Of a stretch of DNA of 64,000 bases, positions 25,241 through 35,665 are shown piece by piece (position 1 is the stretch's first letter; every line of letters starts with the position of its first letter). Origin of the DNA: Psychrobacter glacincola (GTDB lineage: Bacteria > Pseudomonadota > Gammaproteobacteria > Pseudomonadales > Moraxellaceae). Both the position numbers and the translations under genes were made by a program. The notes beneath the pieces are model-generated. The model was not told the origin of the DNA. It saw only the letters and a program-made list of their open reading frames with translations, and made no database searches. The stretch covers positions 1 to 64,000 of the forward strand of contig NZ_CAJGZK010000012.1 in the NCBI RefSeq assembly GCF_904846215.1, in the 5' to 3' direction.

Positions 25241-26119
25241 ATGTCTTGTCAGCCTGTTTCGCCTTTGAGCTATCATGTAGCACCTATTATCGGCTATCAT
25301 CATGCACCGCTTTCACAAAAATTTGGCGCGCCCAGACAGCCAAATTTGGTGGCATTGACCAGTGTAATTGAGATGATTGAACCTTATAATACGCCCGCCG
25401 CAGTAGTAGGTTTAGAGGAATTCAGCCATATTTGGATCAGCTGGCAATTTCATCATAACTATTTGCATAAAGACAAACAGGCTAACAAAGCAGATAGCAG
25501 CTTCCGTGCGCAAGTGCGACCACCGCGTTTGGGTGGCAATCAAAAAATAGGAGTGTTTGCCAGTCGTAGTATGTACCGTCCCTGTGCGCTTGGACTGTCT
25601 GTGGTTAAGCTTGAACGCATTGAGATTATCGAGGGTCGGGTGTTACTCATCATAAGTGGAGCTGATATGATAGATGGTACGCCAATCATCGATATCAAGC
25701 CCTATGTGCCTTATAGTGATGCACTTCCTGAGGCAAAAAGTGGCTTTGCCCCATCTGCTCCAGCGTTATTGAGTGTGACTGTCACTGAGCCTGCATATGA
25801 GCAGTTTTTGCAACTCATGGTCGATCAAAGTGCCAATACTGACAAACAAAACCATAATAAAAAACAAAAAAGTCATGAAGAGAAGACAGACAGTAAAAAA
25901 GAGAAGACGACTGTAACAGCGGTCATTGATACGGTAAAAAAGCAATTGCTACTATCTGATTTTGACGCTATAAAGGCATTAATCGCCCAAGACCCACGCC
26001 CTGCCTATCGCCGTAAAGAGGCTAATACGTCATTTATCATGCGCTATAAGTCTGTTGATGTAAGCTTTCAGATGCTAGTATTAGATGAGTTACAGATAAC
26101 GGCTGTGGTAGAAGTATAA
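25241..26119 (+). CDS. trmO: tRNA (N6-threonylcarbamoyladenosine(37)-N6)-methyltransferase TrmO
   Basis: A 292-residue TsaA/TrmO-family protein that methylates t6A37 in certain threonine tRNAs. The N-terminal beta-barrel domain contains PIIGYHHAPLSQKFGAPRQP, LEEFSHIWISWQFH, RPPRLGGNQKIGVFASRS..RPCALGLS and DMIDGTPIIDIKPYVPY. The C-terminal part has a Lys/Glu-rich insertion at about 200-225 before a conserved ending with RPAYRR. The 59-bp gap to gspE suggests they could be cotranscribed, although the functions are unrelated. Confidence 0.9.
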   Translation: MSCQPVSPLSYHVAPIIGYHHAPLSQKFGAPRQPNLVALTSVIEMIEPYNTPAAVVGLEEFSHIWISWQFHHNYLHKDKQANKADSSFRAQVRPPRLGGNQKIGVFASRSMYRPCALGLSVVKLERIEIIEGRVLLIISGADMIDGTPIIDIKPYVPYSDALPEAKSGFAPSAPALLSVTVTEPAYEQFLQLMVDQSANTDKQNHNKKQKSHEEKTDSKKEKTTVTAVIDTVKKQLLLSDFDAIKALIAQDPRPAYRRKEANTSFIMRYKSVDVSFQMLVLDELQITAVVEV

Positions 26120-26178
26120 GACGTAGCAATCATTGTTTATCATCAATGAAACGATTGACATCATAAAAGAAGAAAAAT

Positions 26179-27966
26179 ATGCCAGCTCAACAGTACTCGA
26201 TAGTAATTGATTTGCGTTGGTGCCTCGATGAATTGTTGGCAGATAAATTAATCGATCAACGTGGCTATAATCTGGTCATTACCAGCCGCCGCAATAAGGC
26301 GCAGCATCCGCTATTGACTATTAGTGAGTTTGGTCTACCAAATAGTCATGCGCTCGATAACAATCCTGAAAATAAATTGACGTTGGCATGGCTCAATCAA
26401 TGGTTGGCTGCCAAAGCAGATATGCCACTCGTCCGTATCGACCCGTTAAAAGTCGATGTGCCGGCGGTGACGCGGCTCATGTCGTTTGAATATGCACGTT
26501 CACAACATATTTTGCCGATTGCAGTCACGCTTGATGAGGTGGTTATTGGTACTGACCAGCCTTTTTATACCGACTGGCATGGCAATATTGAAAAACTTAT
26601 TAAGTCAAAAAGCTATCGTACGGTATTTATCAATCCTGAGCAAATGAGTCGCTATCGGCAGGAGTTTTATCAAGTTACGCAAGCGATTGCTGGCGCCAAC
26701 TCTTTGCACAAACGCGCAGCGTCTGATATCACCAACGTCGAAGCACTATTGCAGCTTGGTGATAATGCCAATCCTGACGCCAATGACCAGCATATTGTTA
26801 AAGTGGTTGATTGGCTGTTGCAATATGCTTTTGAGCAGCGTGCCAGTGATATTCATCTTGAGCCACGTCGCGAAACAGGTAAGGTGCGTTTTCGTATCGA
26901 TGGGGTGCTGCATAGTGTCTACGAGATGCCGCTTGCGATTATCGTGGCGGTGACCGCACGTATCAAAATTTTGGGACGGCTCAATGTGGCAGAAAAACGT
27001 AAGCCGCAAGATGGACGACTAAAAACGCGCACACCCAAAGGGTTGGAGACTGAGCTGCGTCTCTCTACCATGCCGACAGCCTTTGGTGAGAAGCTTGTGA
27101 TGCGGGTATTTGACCCAGAAGTATTGGTGCGCTCCTTTGCGCAACTTGGCTTGTCTGGTAAGCAGCTTGCCACTTGGCATGAGCTGACGGCTCATCCTAA
27201 TGGCATTATTTTAGTGACAGGTCCGACGGGTTCGGGTAAAACGACCACTTTATATAGTACGCTCAAGCAATTGGCGACTGAGCAAGTAAACGTCTGTACC
27301 ATTGAAGACCCGATTGAGATGATTGAGCCCGCCTTTAACCAAATGCAGGTCAATCCAGGGGTTGATTTGTATTTCGCTGATGGCATTCGCTCTTTGATGC
27401 GCCAAGATCCAGATATCATTATGGTTGGTGAGATTCGTGATGCCGAAACAGCCAATATGGCAGTGCAAGCATCCTTGACGGGGCATTTGGTGCTATCGAC
27501 ATTGCATACCAATGATGCGCCAAGCTCAATCACTCGTCTGCACGATTTAGGCATTCAGCCTTTTTTGACGTCAGCGACTATATTGGGTGTGATGGCGCAG
27601 CGTTTGTTACGGACATTATGCCCGCATTGTAAACAAGCGTTTGACGTCACGGCAGATAGTGAAGTCGCCATTCAGTGGCAAGAATTGGTACAGCCATGGC
27701 GAGCTGCCGTGCCAGCGCAGATTTATAAGGCGCAGGGCTGTGAGCACTGCCGCCATACTGGGTATCAAGGTCGCATTGGTCTTTATGAGATAATGCCATT
27801 ATCGAATGAGCTGAAAAAACTGGTCGCCACTGATGCCAATTTGGACGTACTTAAGCAGCAAGCCTACCGCGAAGGCGTACAGCCACTGCGCCTGTCAGGG
27901 GCAAAGCGCATTAGTGAAGGGCTAACGACCATGGAAGAAGTCATGCGAGTGGTACCTCTACATTAG
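26179..27966 (+). CDS. gspE: Type II secretion system ATPase GspE
   Basis: A 595-residue secretion ATPase that powers pseudopilus assembly. An N-terminal GspE_N region comes first. It is followed by a bipartite ATPase core with Walker A GPTGSGKTTTLYS, the Asp box TIEDPIEMI, Walker B DPDIIMVGEIRDAETA and a His box. The zinc-binding four-cysteine module CPHC...CEHC matches GspE rather than PilT. Genes for minor pseudopilins GspH-K lie 2 kb downstream on the same strand. Type IV pilus PilB is the nearest alternative, but the genetic context favours GspE. Confidence 0.88.
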   Translation: MPAQQYSIVIDLRWCLDELLADKLIDQRGYNLVITSRRNKAQHPLLTISEFGLPNSHALDNNPENKLTLAWLNQWLAAKADMPLVRIDPLKVDVPAVTRLMSFEYARSQHILPIAVTLDEVVIGTDQPFYTDWHGNIEKLIKSKSYRTVFINPEQMSRYRQEFYQVTQAIAGANSLHKRAASDITNVEALLQLGDNANPDANDQHIVKVVDWLLQYAFEQRASDIHLEPRRETGKVRFRIDGVLHSVYEMPLAIIVAVTARIKILGRLNVAEKRKPQDGRLKTRTPKGLETELRLSTMPTAFGEKLVMRVFDPEVLVRSFAQLGLSGKQLATWHELTAHPNGIILVTGPTGSGKTTTLYSTLKQLATEQVNVCTIEDPIEMIEPAFNQMQVNPGVDLYFADGIRSLMRQDPDIIMVGEIRDAETANMAVQASLTGHLVLSTLHTNDAPSSITRLHDLGIQPFLTSATILGVMAQRLLRTLCPHCKQAFDVTADSEVAIQWQELVQPWRAAVPAQIYKAQGCEHCRHTGYQGRIGLYEIMPLSNELKKLVATDANLDVLKQQAYREGVQPLRLSGAKRISEGLTTMEEVMRVVPLH

Positions 27967-28116
27967 TGGGTCCTCTGCGTTAAAGATACGTTTGTTAAGC
28001 TTTACTTGAAAAGCGCGTTCTTTAGAACAATGAAGACTATAACCAATTTGAGTTTTTTATCATCCTAACTTTATTTGAACAACCATTATCAAAAAGCCAC
28101 TATAACGAGATAGTTT

Positions 28117-28905
28117 ATGTTTACTGACAGCCACTGCCATCTTAACCGTTTAGATTTGACCAAATACGATGGTCAATTGTCTGGCGCGATAGCTGCTATG
28201 AAAGCCGCCAATGTGACCCGTGCGATGGCGATTATGTGTGATTTTGCTGAATATGATGAGATTGCCAATATTGTCAAGACTTATGGCGATGAAACGCTCA
28301 ATCTTGGGATGAGCGTCGGCATACATCCTTGTGAGGATATCAGCGTCTTACAATCAGCCACTGTTGAGCGTCTAATAGAAACCGCTGATGCCAATCATGT
28401 GTGGGCAATAGGGGAGACGGGGCTAGATTATTACTGGTCAACGGACAATAAAAAAGCGCAACAAGACAGCCTTGCCCGTCATATTCATGCCAGCCAACGC
28501 CTAAAAAAACCACTTGTCATCCATATGCGTGATACCAAAGAAGATACGATTGATATTTTAAAAGCAGAAGGTGCCGAGCATGGCATTATTCATTGCTTTA
28601 CTGAAGATTGGGAGACGGCAAAACGGGCTTTGGACTTAGGGTTTTATATCTCCTTCTCAGGTATTGTCAGCTTTAAAAGTGCACAAAATATCAAAGATGC
28701 CGCAAAAAACATGCCAAGAGACAGAATACTGATTGAAACCGATAGCCCCTATTTAGCGCCCGTCCCCAAACGTGGTCGACCTAATGAGCCTGCATATGTT
28801 CCTTACGTCGCCAGCTGTATTGCAGAGATGTATGGCTGCAGCAGCGAAGAGGTCGGGGCATTGACTGCAAAAAACTTTGAGAATTTACTAGCACAGTATC
28901 ATTAA
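28117..28905 (+). CDS. TatD-family metal-dependent hydrolase/DNase
   Basis: A 262-residue TIM-barrel hydrolase of the YcfH/TatD group. Metal ligands are visible in DSHCHLN at the N-terminus, AIGETGLDYYW, the HMRDTKEDT histidine, HCFTEDWE and the terminal ETDSPYLAPVPKRGRPNEP. Relatives act as 3'-5' DNases or D-aminoacyl-tRNA-type deacylases. It lies between gspE and a TetR gene, so a shared transcript is possible. Confidence 0.9.
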   Translation: MFTDSHCHLNRLDLTKYDGQLSGAIAAMKAANVTRAMAIMCDFAEYDEIANIVKTYGDETLNLGMSVGIHPCEDISVLQSATVERLIETADANHVWAIGETGLDYYWSTDNKKAQQDSLARHIHASQRLKKPLVIHMRDTKEDTIDILKAEGAEHGIIHCFTEDWETAKRALDLGFYISFSGIVSFKSAQNIKDAAKNMPRDRILIETDSPYLAPVPKRGRPNEPAYVPYVASCIAEMYGCSSEEVGALTAKNFENLLAQYH

Positions 28906-29137
28906 AGTGGTTATGATATGACCACTCAGTCATTTATTATAAGTTGTGCGATTTTATACGGCAAGCAATGGTTCGTTAAATGCAACCGCATGATTATAAA
29001 TGACTATTTAGCACACATAAGCATATTCCTTCGTTTTGTTCGTCGCGCAGTCTTTGCATTATCTGATATTCTGGATGCCGATATGTCAATGCAAACTGTG
29101 GTCATATGTATGATATTGTCAAGTTTTAGGAGAGGTT

Positions 29138-29821
29138 ATGAGTCGTCAGCATCAATTCAAGGTACGAGAAGAGAATATCTTAGCAATGGCAGAGCAGTTG
29201 CTACTTGAGTCAGGCGATGGTGACATCACTTTGGACAGCTTGGCAGACCAGCTTGATTTGGCTAAAGGCACATTGTATAAGCATTTTTCTAGCAAAGATG
29301 AGCTTTATCTGCGTATTATTATTCGTTATGAAGAGCAGCTGTTTGAGATCAATCGCATTGACGATTGCCCATCAGCAGGTGTCGCCCGTATGATTTTTCA
29401 GCAGCTGTTTAACCCACAAAAAGCCATGCTACTCAATCAAATCGAAGAGCGGTTAGCTGCATCAGTGACGGGTCTTAATCGCCTATTTGGTGAGCTTTAT
29501 GATATTCGCCGTCAGCGCATGAAGCGCTTAATTGATATTATCAGTGCTTATCTGAAGGATGAGCACAGCAGTTTGAGCACGCGTGATTATTTGTCTTCTA
29601 TCTGGGCGATGGGTCAGGGCGGCGCAGGTTTACTAAATTCAAGCTTCTATCAGCGTTATTTAGGACGCCGAGATACCTTACGCTACGCCTTTGTGCAGCA
29701 AATGTTAGAGCTGCCAAGCCATTATCCGGCGGTTGAAGATGAAGTATTGGATAAGGATATGCAGGAATTGGTTGAGCAGATCGATACTGAGTCAGAAGAG
29801 CATCGCAATACCCATTATTAG
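29138..29821 (+). CDS. TetR-family regulator
   Basis: A 227-residue TetR/AcrR protein. The N-terminal HTH covers residues 10-56 (ITLDSLADQLDLAKGTLYKHFSSKDELYLRII). The C-terminal ligand domain is not recognisable. AGGAG lies upstream of the ATG. It sits directly before the gspH-K operon on the same strand, but there is no evidence that it regulates secretion. Confidence 0.87.
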   Translation: MSRQHQFKVREENILAMAEQLLLESGDGDITLDSLADQLDLAKGTLYKHFSSKDELYLRIIIRYEEQLFEINRIDDCPSAGVARMIFQQLFNPQKAMLLNQIEERLAASVTGLNRLFGELYDIRRQRMKRLIDIISAYLKDEHSSLSTRDYLSSIWAMGQGGAGLLNSSFYQRYLGRRDTLRYAFVQQMLELPSHYPAVEDEVLDKDMQELVEQIDTESEEHRNTHY

Positions 29822-29997
29822 GTTTTTACGGTACCGTGAAAACCATGAGTGGTTATTTTATAAAAATCTGTGTTGTTATATGCTATATGGCAGCACATTA
29901 ACCTATACTTGATACAGTCAGTCATATCTGTCGTTTTATATCATATCCCATATAACGTCATTTTTAATAGGATGACGCCATTCTAGATGACCTCTGT

Positions 29998-30690
29998 ATG
30001 TCAAAACCTTTATCACCAATGACACATCATCACGCCCAAGCTGGCTTTACGCTGGTAGAAATCGTCGTCGTCGTGGTTATTTTGTCTATATTTGCTGGCA
30101 TGATGAGCTTATCAGTTGGCAGCAGTGAATCGCGTAAAAATCGCGCGTTTTATGAGCATCTGACGGATTCATTGAGTTATGTTAGATTGTTATCAGCGGA
30201 ACGTATGCAGCCGATGGGTTTGAGTCTGCAAGCCAATAAGCAAGGTCAAGTGACTCCTGTTATTGTCACTTTATCCAACCCTTATATTGCTTATCAAACG
30301 GCTGCCTCCACGTCTTCTAGTAGAGACAGCACGCCTAAAAATTCAATGGAGCTGTCTACCGATTTATCCAGTATGTCTGGTGGGATTGAAAATAAATTAC
30401 CAACGCCAAGCTGGGAGGTTGAGTCAGAGGTTACTTTGCCTGAGTTACCTGCTGGTGTAAGTTTGAGTGTACAAAGTCTAGATGCTAATAATGTGTCAAA
30501 TAGAGGACAAACTCAAACGATTCAACCTTGGTTTACCGATCAAACGGTACCGCAAGTGTTATGGTTTGGCACGGGGCAAGCCGCACCGGTGACCATTGAA
30601 GTGCGCCATAATTCGCGTTTGGTGGGTGAAGTCATCACGATTATGCCAGATGGCAACATATCGCTAGGGTCGATAGGACAAGGGCAATAG
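29998..30690 (+). CDS. gspH: Type II secretion minor pseudopilin GspH
   Basis: A 230-residue pseudopilin. The prepilin peptidase site is AGFTLVEIVVVVVILS, with cleavage after the Gly preceding Phe and Glu at +5. A GspH C-terminal domain follows, ending VRHNSRLVGEVITIMPDGNISLG. It is longer than typical GspH because of a Ser/Thr-rich insertion around residues 100-145. The start has a weak Shine-Dalgarno sequence. It heads a four-gene minor pseudopilin operon; gspI starts 3 bp after its stop. Confidence 0.87.
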   Translation: MSKPLSPMTHHHAQAGFTLVEIVVVVVILSIFAGMMSLSVGSSESRKNRAFYEHLTDSLSYVRLLSAERMQPMGLSLQANKQGQVTPVIVTLSNPYIAYQTAASTSSSRDSTPKNSMELSTDLSSMSGGIENKLPTPSWEVESEVTLPELPAGVSLSVQSLDANNVSNRGQTQTIQPWFTDQTVPQVLWFGTGQAAPVTIEVRHNSRLVGEVITIMPDGNISLGSIGQGQ

Positions 30691-30693
30691 CTG

Positions 30694-31184
30694 ATGATGA
30701 ATAATAATAAAGTCAAGCCTATATACATAAACCGAAAGCCAACCCTATCAAAGTATGAGAGTGGATTTACCTTGATTGAGGTGATGGTTGCTCTAGCGAT
30801 TTTAGCGGTTGTGGCTGTGGCTGCGAGCCGTGCCAGTAGTGCTTATTTGAGCTCAGTCGATGTATTACGGACACGTACGCTTGCTCATTTTGTTGCCCAA
30901 AACGCTGCTGCTGACTTACGTATTCAAGAGACATGGCTAACGGCTAATAGCACCCAAACAATCAATGCCCAAGGTCGCGATTGGCAAATTACGATGAAGG
31001 TGGGTGAGGGTATAACGCCGGCATTAAAAGAGGTGAATATCGCCGTTGCACCTATCATAGATGGTCAGGCGCGTACCACAGTCAATGATATCAATTTGAT
31101 ACTTAGCAACTCAAAGCAAGAGGTTGGTCGTTTAGATTTAGGTAGTGGTAGTACAAGCGGCTCTGGGCAAGCAGGAGTCAATCC

Positions 31185-31188
<4 letters not shown>
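30694..31188 (+). CDS. gspI: Type II secretion minor pseudopilin GspI
   Basis: A 164-residue pseudopilin with prepilin motif SGFTLIEVMVALAILAVVAVA and the GspI pattern DWQITMKV..TPALKEVNIAV. It has an unusually long N-terminal leader (about 23 residues before the cleavage site). AAGGG lies upstream of the ATG. It overlaps gspJ by four bases (ATGA), a sign of translational coupling. It forms the pseudopilus tip complex with GspJ and GspK. Confidence 0.88.
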
Positions 31189-32069
<881 letters not shown>

Positions 32070-32102
32070 CAGGTGCCGTTTGCTCAATAATAGAGGCTAT
32101 AT

Positions 32103-33170
32103 ATGTCAAGCATGCCAGTTATGCCCATGAAAACCGACTCTCAGCGCGGGGTCGCGCTACTCACTATTTTATTACTAGTGGTCAGTATTACAGTGGTCGC
32201 AGGGGCGATGCTTGCCAGTCAAAAAATTGCCATTAGACGCAGCGGTTTGTTGTTTGATCAAAACCAGCTATTACAAGATATCGATGCTGGTCAGCAACTC
32301 GCCGTTACGATGATCCGTGCTGACGCTAATCTGAATGATACCGATAGCGCGCAAGATATTTGGGCAAAGCCTATACCCCCTTATACCTTGGGCATACATA
32401 GCATTGGTATTGAGATGCGTGATGAAGCCAGTCGCTTTAACATCAATAATCTGTATCAAAACGGCAGGGTCGATAGTAATGCTTTGGCAGTATTTCAACG
32501 GCTATTAACCCAATTGAATTTGGCGCCAGACATTGCTATTGCTGTTCTTGATTATCAGGATGCAGACAGTGAGATTTATCAAGATGGCGGTGATGAAAGT
32601 ACGGTTTATAGCCAGCAGTCTAATAACCCAGCGGATAACGATTTACCTAATCAACGATTTGTCAATATTGAGCAGCTGCAAAATGTGAAAGGCGTAAATG
32701 CTGAGGTGTTGGCAGCGCTACGACCTTATATCACAGTCGTGCCGCATTATTTACCTATTAATATGAATACAGCCAGTCCAGTTGTACTTGCTGCTCTGAT
32801 GGACGGCGCAACCAGCCAGCAGATGCAGACCATCGTCGATTTGCGGGCAAAACAAGTATTTGAGTCTATTGATGATATATGGCAATTGCCAATATTAAGC
32901 AGTCTAGATGAGCCGCAACGAAAAGCACTAGCACCATTACTAGCGGTTGATAGCCAAGCATTTACAGCACTTATTACCTCTACTGATAATGCAACTGTTG
33001 GTCAGGCAAGACAGCGCTATGCAACCATCATTATTAGCAAAACTGCTACTGATGATACGGGAAATAGCAGTAGCAATATTAATGATAGTACTAGCAATGC
33101 CGACAACAAAAAGCCCAAAGAAGTCCGCGTGGTGACGCAGCGACTTTGGGCATTTCGACCGAATTTTTGA
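32103..33170 (+). CDS. gspK: Type II secretion minor pseudopilin GspK
   Basis: A 355-residue pseudopilin, the largest of the tip complex. The prepilin segment QRGVALLTILLLVVSITVVAG lacks Glu at +5, as is normal for GspK. The family's MRDEASRFNINNL, AVLDYQDADSE..GGDE and QRFVNIEQLQNVKGV..VLAALRPYITVVP segments are present, along with a helix-hairpin-helix-like NMNTASPVVLAAL. The C-terminal 40 residues are Ser/Asn-rich. It closes the gspH-K operon, and a palindromic element follows. Confidence 0.9.
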   Translation: MSSMPVMPMKTDSQRGVALLTILLLVVSITVVAGAMLASQKIAIRRSGLLFDQNQLLQDIDAGQQLAVTMIRADANLNDTDSAQDIWAKPIPPYTLGIHSIGIEMRDEASRFNINNLYQNGRVDSNALAVFQRLLTQLNLAPDIAIAVLDYQDADSEIYQDGGDESTVYSQQSNNPADNDLPNQRFVNIEQLQNVKGVNAEVLAALRPYITVVPHYLPINMNTASPVVLAALMDGATSQQMQTIVDLRAKQVFESIDDIWQLPILSSLDEPQRKALAPLLAVDSQAFTALITSTDNATVGQARQRYATIIISKTATDDTGNSSSNINDSTSNADNKKPKEVRVVTQRLWAFRPNF

Positions 33171-33209
33171 TGATTATCATTAAACGATAACCATCAAAGG
33201 ATAATCAAA

Positions 33210-33347
33210 TATAGTCAAGGAAAAGTAATATCGATACATCAAGTACTGCTGATATTAATTTTTCTTGCTTGCTGTGCCTATGCAGACAGAGGCTGCAAAA
33301 AATTTATACCAGCAGCACTGTAGCATTTTTGGGATATTTTAACTATA
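33210..33347 (+). repeat. TATAGTCA palindromic element, copy 6 (ATACATC subtype)
   Basis: 138 bp between the convergent gspK and TetR genes, ending TTTTAACTATA. It belongs to a subtype reading CGATACATCAAGTACTGCTG after the left end, shared with copies at 38727 and 48866. It stops 7 bp before the TetR stop codon and may serve as a shared terminator. Confidence 0.87.
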
Positions 33348-33353
33348 TATCTC

Positions 33354-34037
33354 TTATTGATCACTCAGATGAGTTTCTTCAGTAGATTTCCAGTTATAAG
33401 CGCCATAGAACAGCATCTGAGCTTGGCGCGTGCAGTTATGTAGCATCAACTGCTTGCGCTGTTCAATTTCAGCCAAATCGACTTCATCGTCATGATCTTC
33501 GGTATAAGTCAGCTCTAGCCAATCAATAATCCAAGAAAAGAACATATTGACCCCAGCCTCAGCCAGCAGTCTACGATCATAAGTATTGATATGGGTAAAA
33601 GCAGGCTGTAGCGCCAAATCGTCTGCTAAGCTTCGCCCATGCTGTTTGATAAGCTCATTGATGGCTTTACGGACGGCATCTGAGCCACCATATCGCTCAC
33701 TGACCAAAAACTGCCAATAGTAGGGTTGCTCACTGACCATATGCAAAAAAAGCTGAATACTTTTGGCGATTTGACGCTCAAAGCTGCGTTTACGCCCAAT
33801 ATGTAAGCTATTACTCAAGGTGGCTAATGTACCCCCTAACTCCTCAATCACCAAGGCGCGACCGAGCGATTCCATATCATCGAAATGGCGATAAAATGCG
33901 GTCGGCACGACACCAACCTCTCGCGTGACTTGTCTGAGGCTAATAGAGCTAAAAGATTGTCCTGTCATACATAAATCGAGCACTGCATTAAAAAACGCGT
34001 GCCGAGTTTGAAGTTTTTTTTGTTCGCGACTGCTCAT
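33354..34037 (-). CDS. TetR-family regulator resembling FabR
   Basis: A 227-residue TetR protein. The HTH segment FSSISLRQVTREVGVVPTAFYRHFDDMESLG closely follows the FabR/DesT pattern ([20 protein letters not shown]), and the C-terminal QAQMLFYGAYNW also fits. FabR-type proteins repress unsaturated fatty acid genes. That role is inferred by similarity only; no target gene is adjacent. Confidence 0.85.
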   Translation of the reverse strand: MSSREQKKLQTRHAFFNAVLDLCMTGQSFSSISLRQVTREVGVVPTAFYRHFDDMESLGRALVIEELGGTLATLSNSLHIGRKRSFERQIAKSIQLFLHMVSEQPYYWQFLVSERYGGSDAVRKAINELIKQHGRSLADDLALQPAFTHINTYDRRLLAEAGVNMFFSWIIDWLELTYTEDHDDEVDLAEIEQRKQLMLHNCTRQAQMLFYGAYNWKSTEETHLSDQ

Positions 34038-34119
34038 AATATTTCAAAATTAACCGATAGATGTCTATCATACTCATTTCATTGCAAAAATACGAATGAA
34101 ATACGCTTAAATGTCGCTT

Positions 34120-35529
34120 TTAAACAACAGTCCCCCAATGTCCTTGTAGCTCTTGGGCCAATCGATAAGCTTCATGGTCATTCATGCCCGTGATAAAATC
34201 TAAGACATTAAGCATATTTTGATAAATATCATCTGACAAAAAGCGCTGATGCTCATCAAAATGTGGCTTTAATAACATGAGCAAACGCTGCTGCTCAAAG
34301 GACATCGGTGTGCTTATCTCATTTGTCCACGCTAATGGCATAAAAGCATCCAACAGGCGATGCAGGCATTGATTGGCCATCAGCTCCATACGTACTTTAC
34401 TTGGGTGGTTAAATATTTTTTCACGTGCTAAGTCTTTGGCTTGGGTAATACCGCTTTGAACGGCCACATCACAATGCGCAAATAGGCTGCCATCTAACGT
34501 ACCCGCTAGCATCGCATCACTATTGGCAACAAAGGCATCGGTGACACTATTGACCAAGCGCATCATTGCCCGTGAACGTAGTGATGCCAGATGTTGCCTG
34601 ACGGACATGTGCGCAGGCAGGCTGATAGTACTAGGATGCTCGCCAATAAGCTCATAGAAGATAGTCGCCACCTCAGCGTAAGTAAGCATATTCAGATTGA
34701 TGCCATCCTCTAAATCTATCAGTGCATAGCAGATATCATCCGCAGCTTCTAATAAATAGGCGAGTGGATGACGAGCAAAACCGTCGTGATGCTTTGAGCG
34801 CGGCAGACTTAAGCATGCTGCCAGCTGTTCTAATTGTGCGGCTTCACTATAAAAGCAGCCAAATTTTTGTATATTGCTCGTAGCTTTATCTTGATAAGCC
34901 TCATTGCTATGTGTGGCAAGCCAAGGATATTTCATAAACGCGCCTAGCGTGGCACAAGTCAAGCGCATACCGCCTGCATCAGGGTGATGCTCATTACGAG
35001 TTAATATGCGAAAACCTTGGGCATTACCCTCATACGCCAGTAAGTCTAATTGCTCATTACTGCTCATATTTTGCAGAATGGTTTGACGTTCAGAATGCAT
35101 AAACCAATCACGAATGGCGTACTCTCCGGCATGACCAAACGGCGGATTGCCAATGTCGTGGGCGAGGCAGGCCGCTTGTACAATAACACCCACATCAGCT
35201 GGCGTGACACCGTCAGGTAAACCGCCTTCTAATGTATGATGCAGCTTCTCTGCTGCCATTACGCCCAAAGAGCGTCCGATACAAGAGACTTCAAGCGAAT
35301 GCGTTAAGCGTGTATGAATGCCCAATTGATTGGTCAGTGGATGTACTTGGGTTTTTTGATTGAGCTGACGAAAGGAGTGCGAAAATACCAGTCTGTCATA
35401 GTCTTTATGAAAAGAAGAACGTGCGCTGTCTTGAGCAGGGGCTTTTTTGTGGCTGCCCAAACGCTGGGCGCTAAATAGCTTTGCCCAATGGCTACGGCTA
35501 TTAAGTGGTTTATTGATAGGAGTGCGCAT
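34120..35529 (-). CDS. Deoxyguanosinetriphosphate triphosphohydrolase-like protein
   Basis: A 469-residue HD-domain dNTPase that would remove triphosphate from dGTP or other dNTPs. Metal-binding residues are visible in TRLTHSLEV, LAHDIGNPPFGHAGE (the HD pair) and the later LEAADDICYALIDLEDG. The C-terminal segment is helical. dNTPases of this group are often allosterically dNTP-activated. The gene lies downstream of ychF on the same strand, but the ychF terminator separates them. Confidence 0.9.
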   Translation of the reverse strand: MRTPINKPLNSRSHWAKLFSAQRLGSHKKAPAQDSARSSFHKDYDRLVFSHSFRQLNQKTQVHPLTNQLGIHTRLTHSLEVSCIGRSLGVMAAEKLHHTLEGGLPDGVTPADVGVIVQAACLAHDIGNPPFGHAGEYAIRDWFMHSERQTILQNMSSNEQLDLLAYEGNAQGFRILTRNEHHPDAGGMRLTCATLGAFMKYPWLATHSNEAYQDKATSNIQKFGCFYSEAAQLEQLAACLSLPRSKHHDGFARHPLAYLLEAADDICYALIDLEDGINLNMLTYAEVATIFYELIGEHPSTISLPAHMSVRQHLASLRSRAMMRLVNSVTDAFVANSDAMLAGTLDGSLFAHCDVAVQSGITQAKDLAREKIFNHPSKVRMELMANQCLHRLLDAFMPLAWTNEISTPMSFEQQRLLMLLKPHFDEHQRFLSDDIYQNMLNVLDFITGMNDHEAYRLAQELQGHWGTVV

Positions 35530-35582
35530 AGTTTATAGTCCGTTATTTTTATTATTTAACTGTTGTCGCTCCCAGTATAATA

Positions 35583-35611
35583 AAAAAAGCCAGCATCAAG
35601 GCTGGCTTTTG
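35583..35611 (-). terminator. Terminator of ychF
   Basis: Stem AAAAGCCAGC / GCTGGCTTTT with a six-base loop. On the minus strand a T run follows. Confidence 0.88.
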
Positions 35612-35665
35612 GTTGTTCTATGCTAAGACTGTGTAAACACGCCATCTACTATTAAAGGTTAAGCA

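Noticed and set aside
28918..29208. 96-codon + strand frame between tatD and the TetR gene
   Set aside because: Overlaps the TetR start in another frame, with no ribosome site and no recognisable domain.
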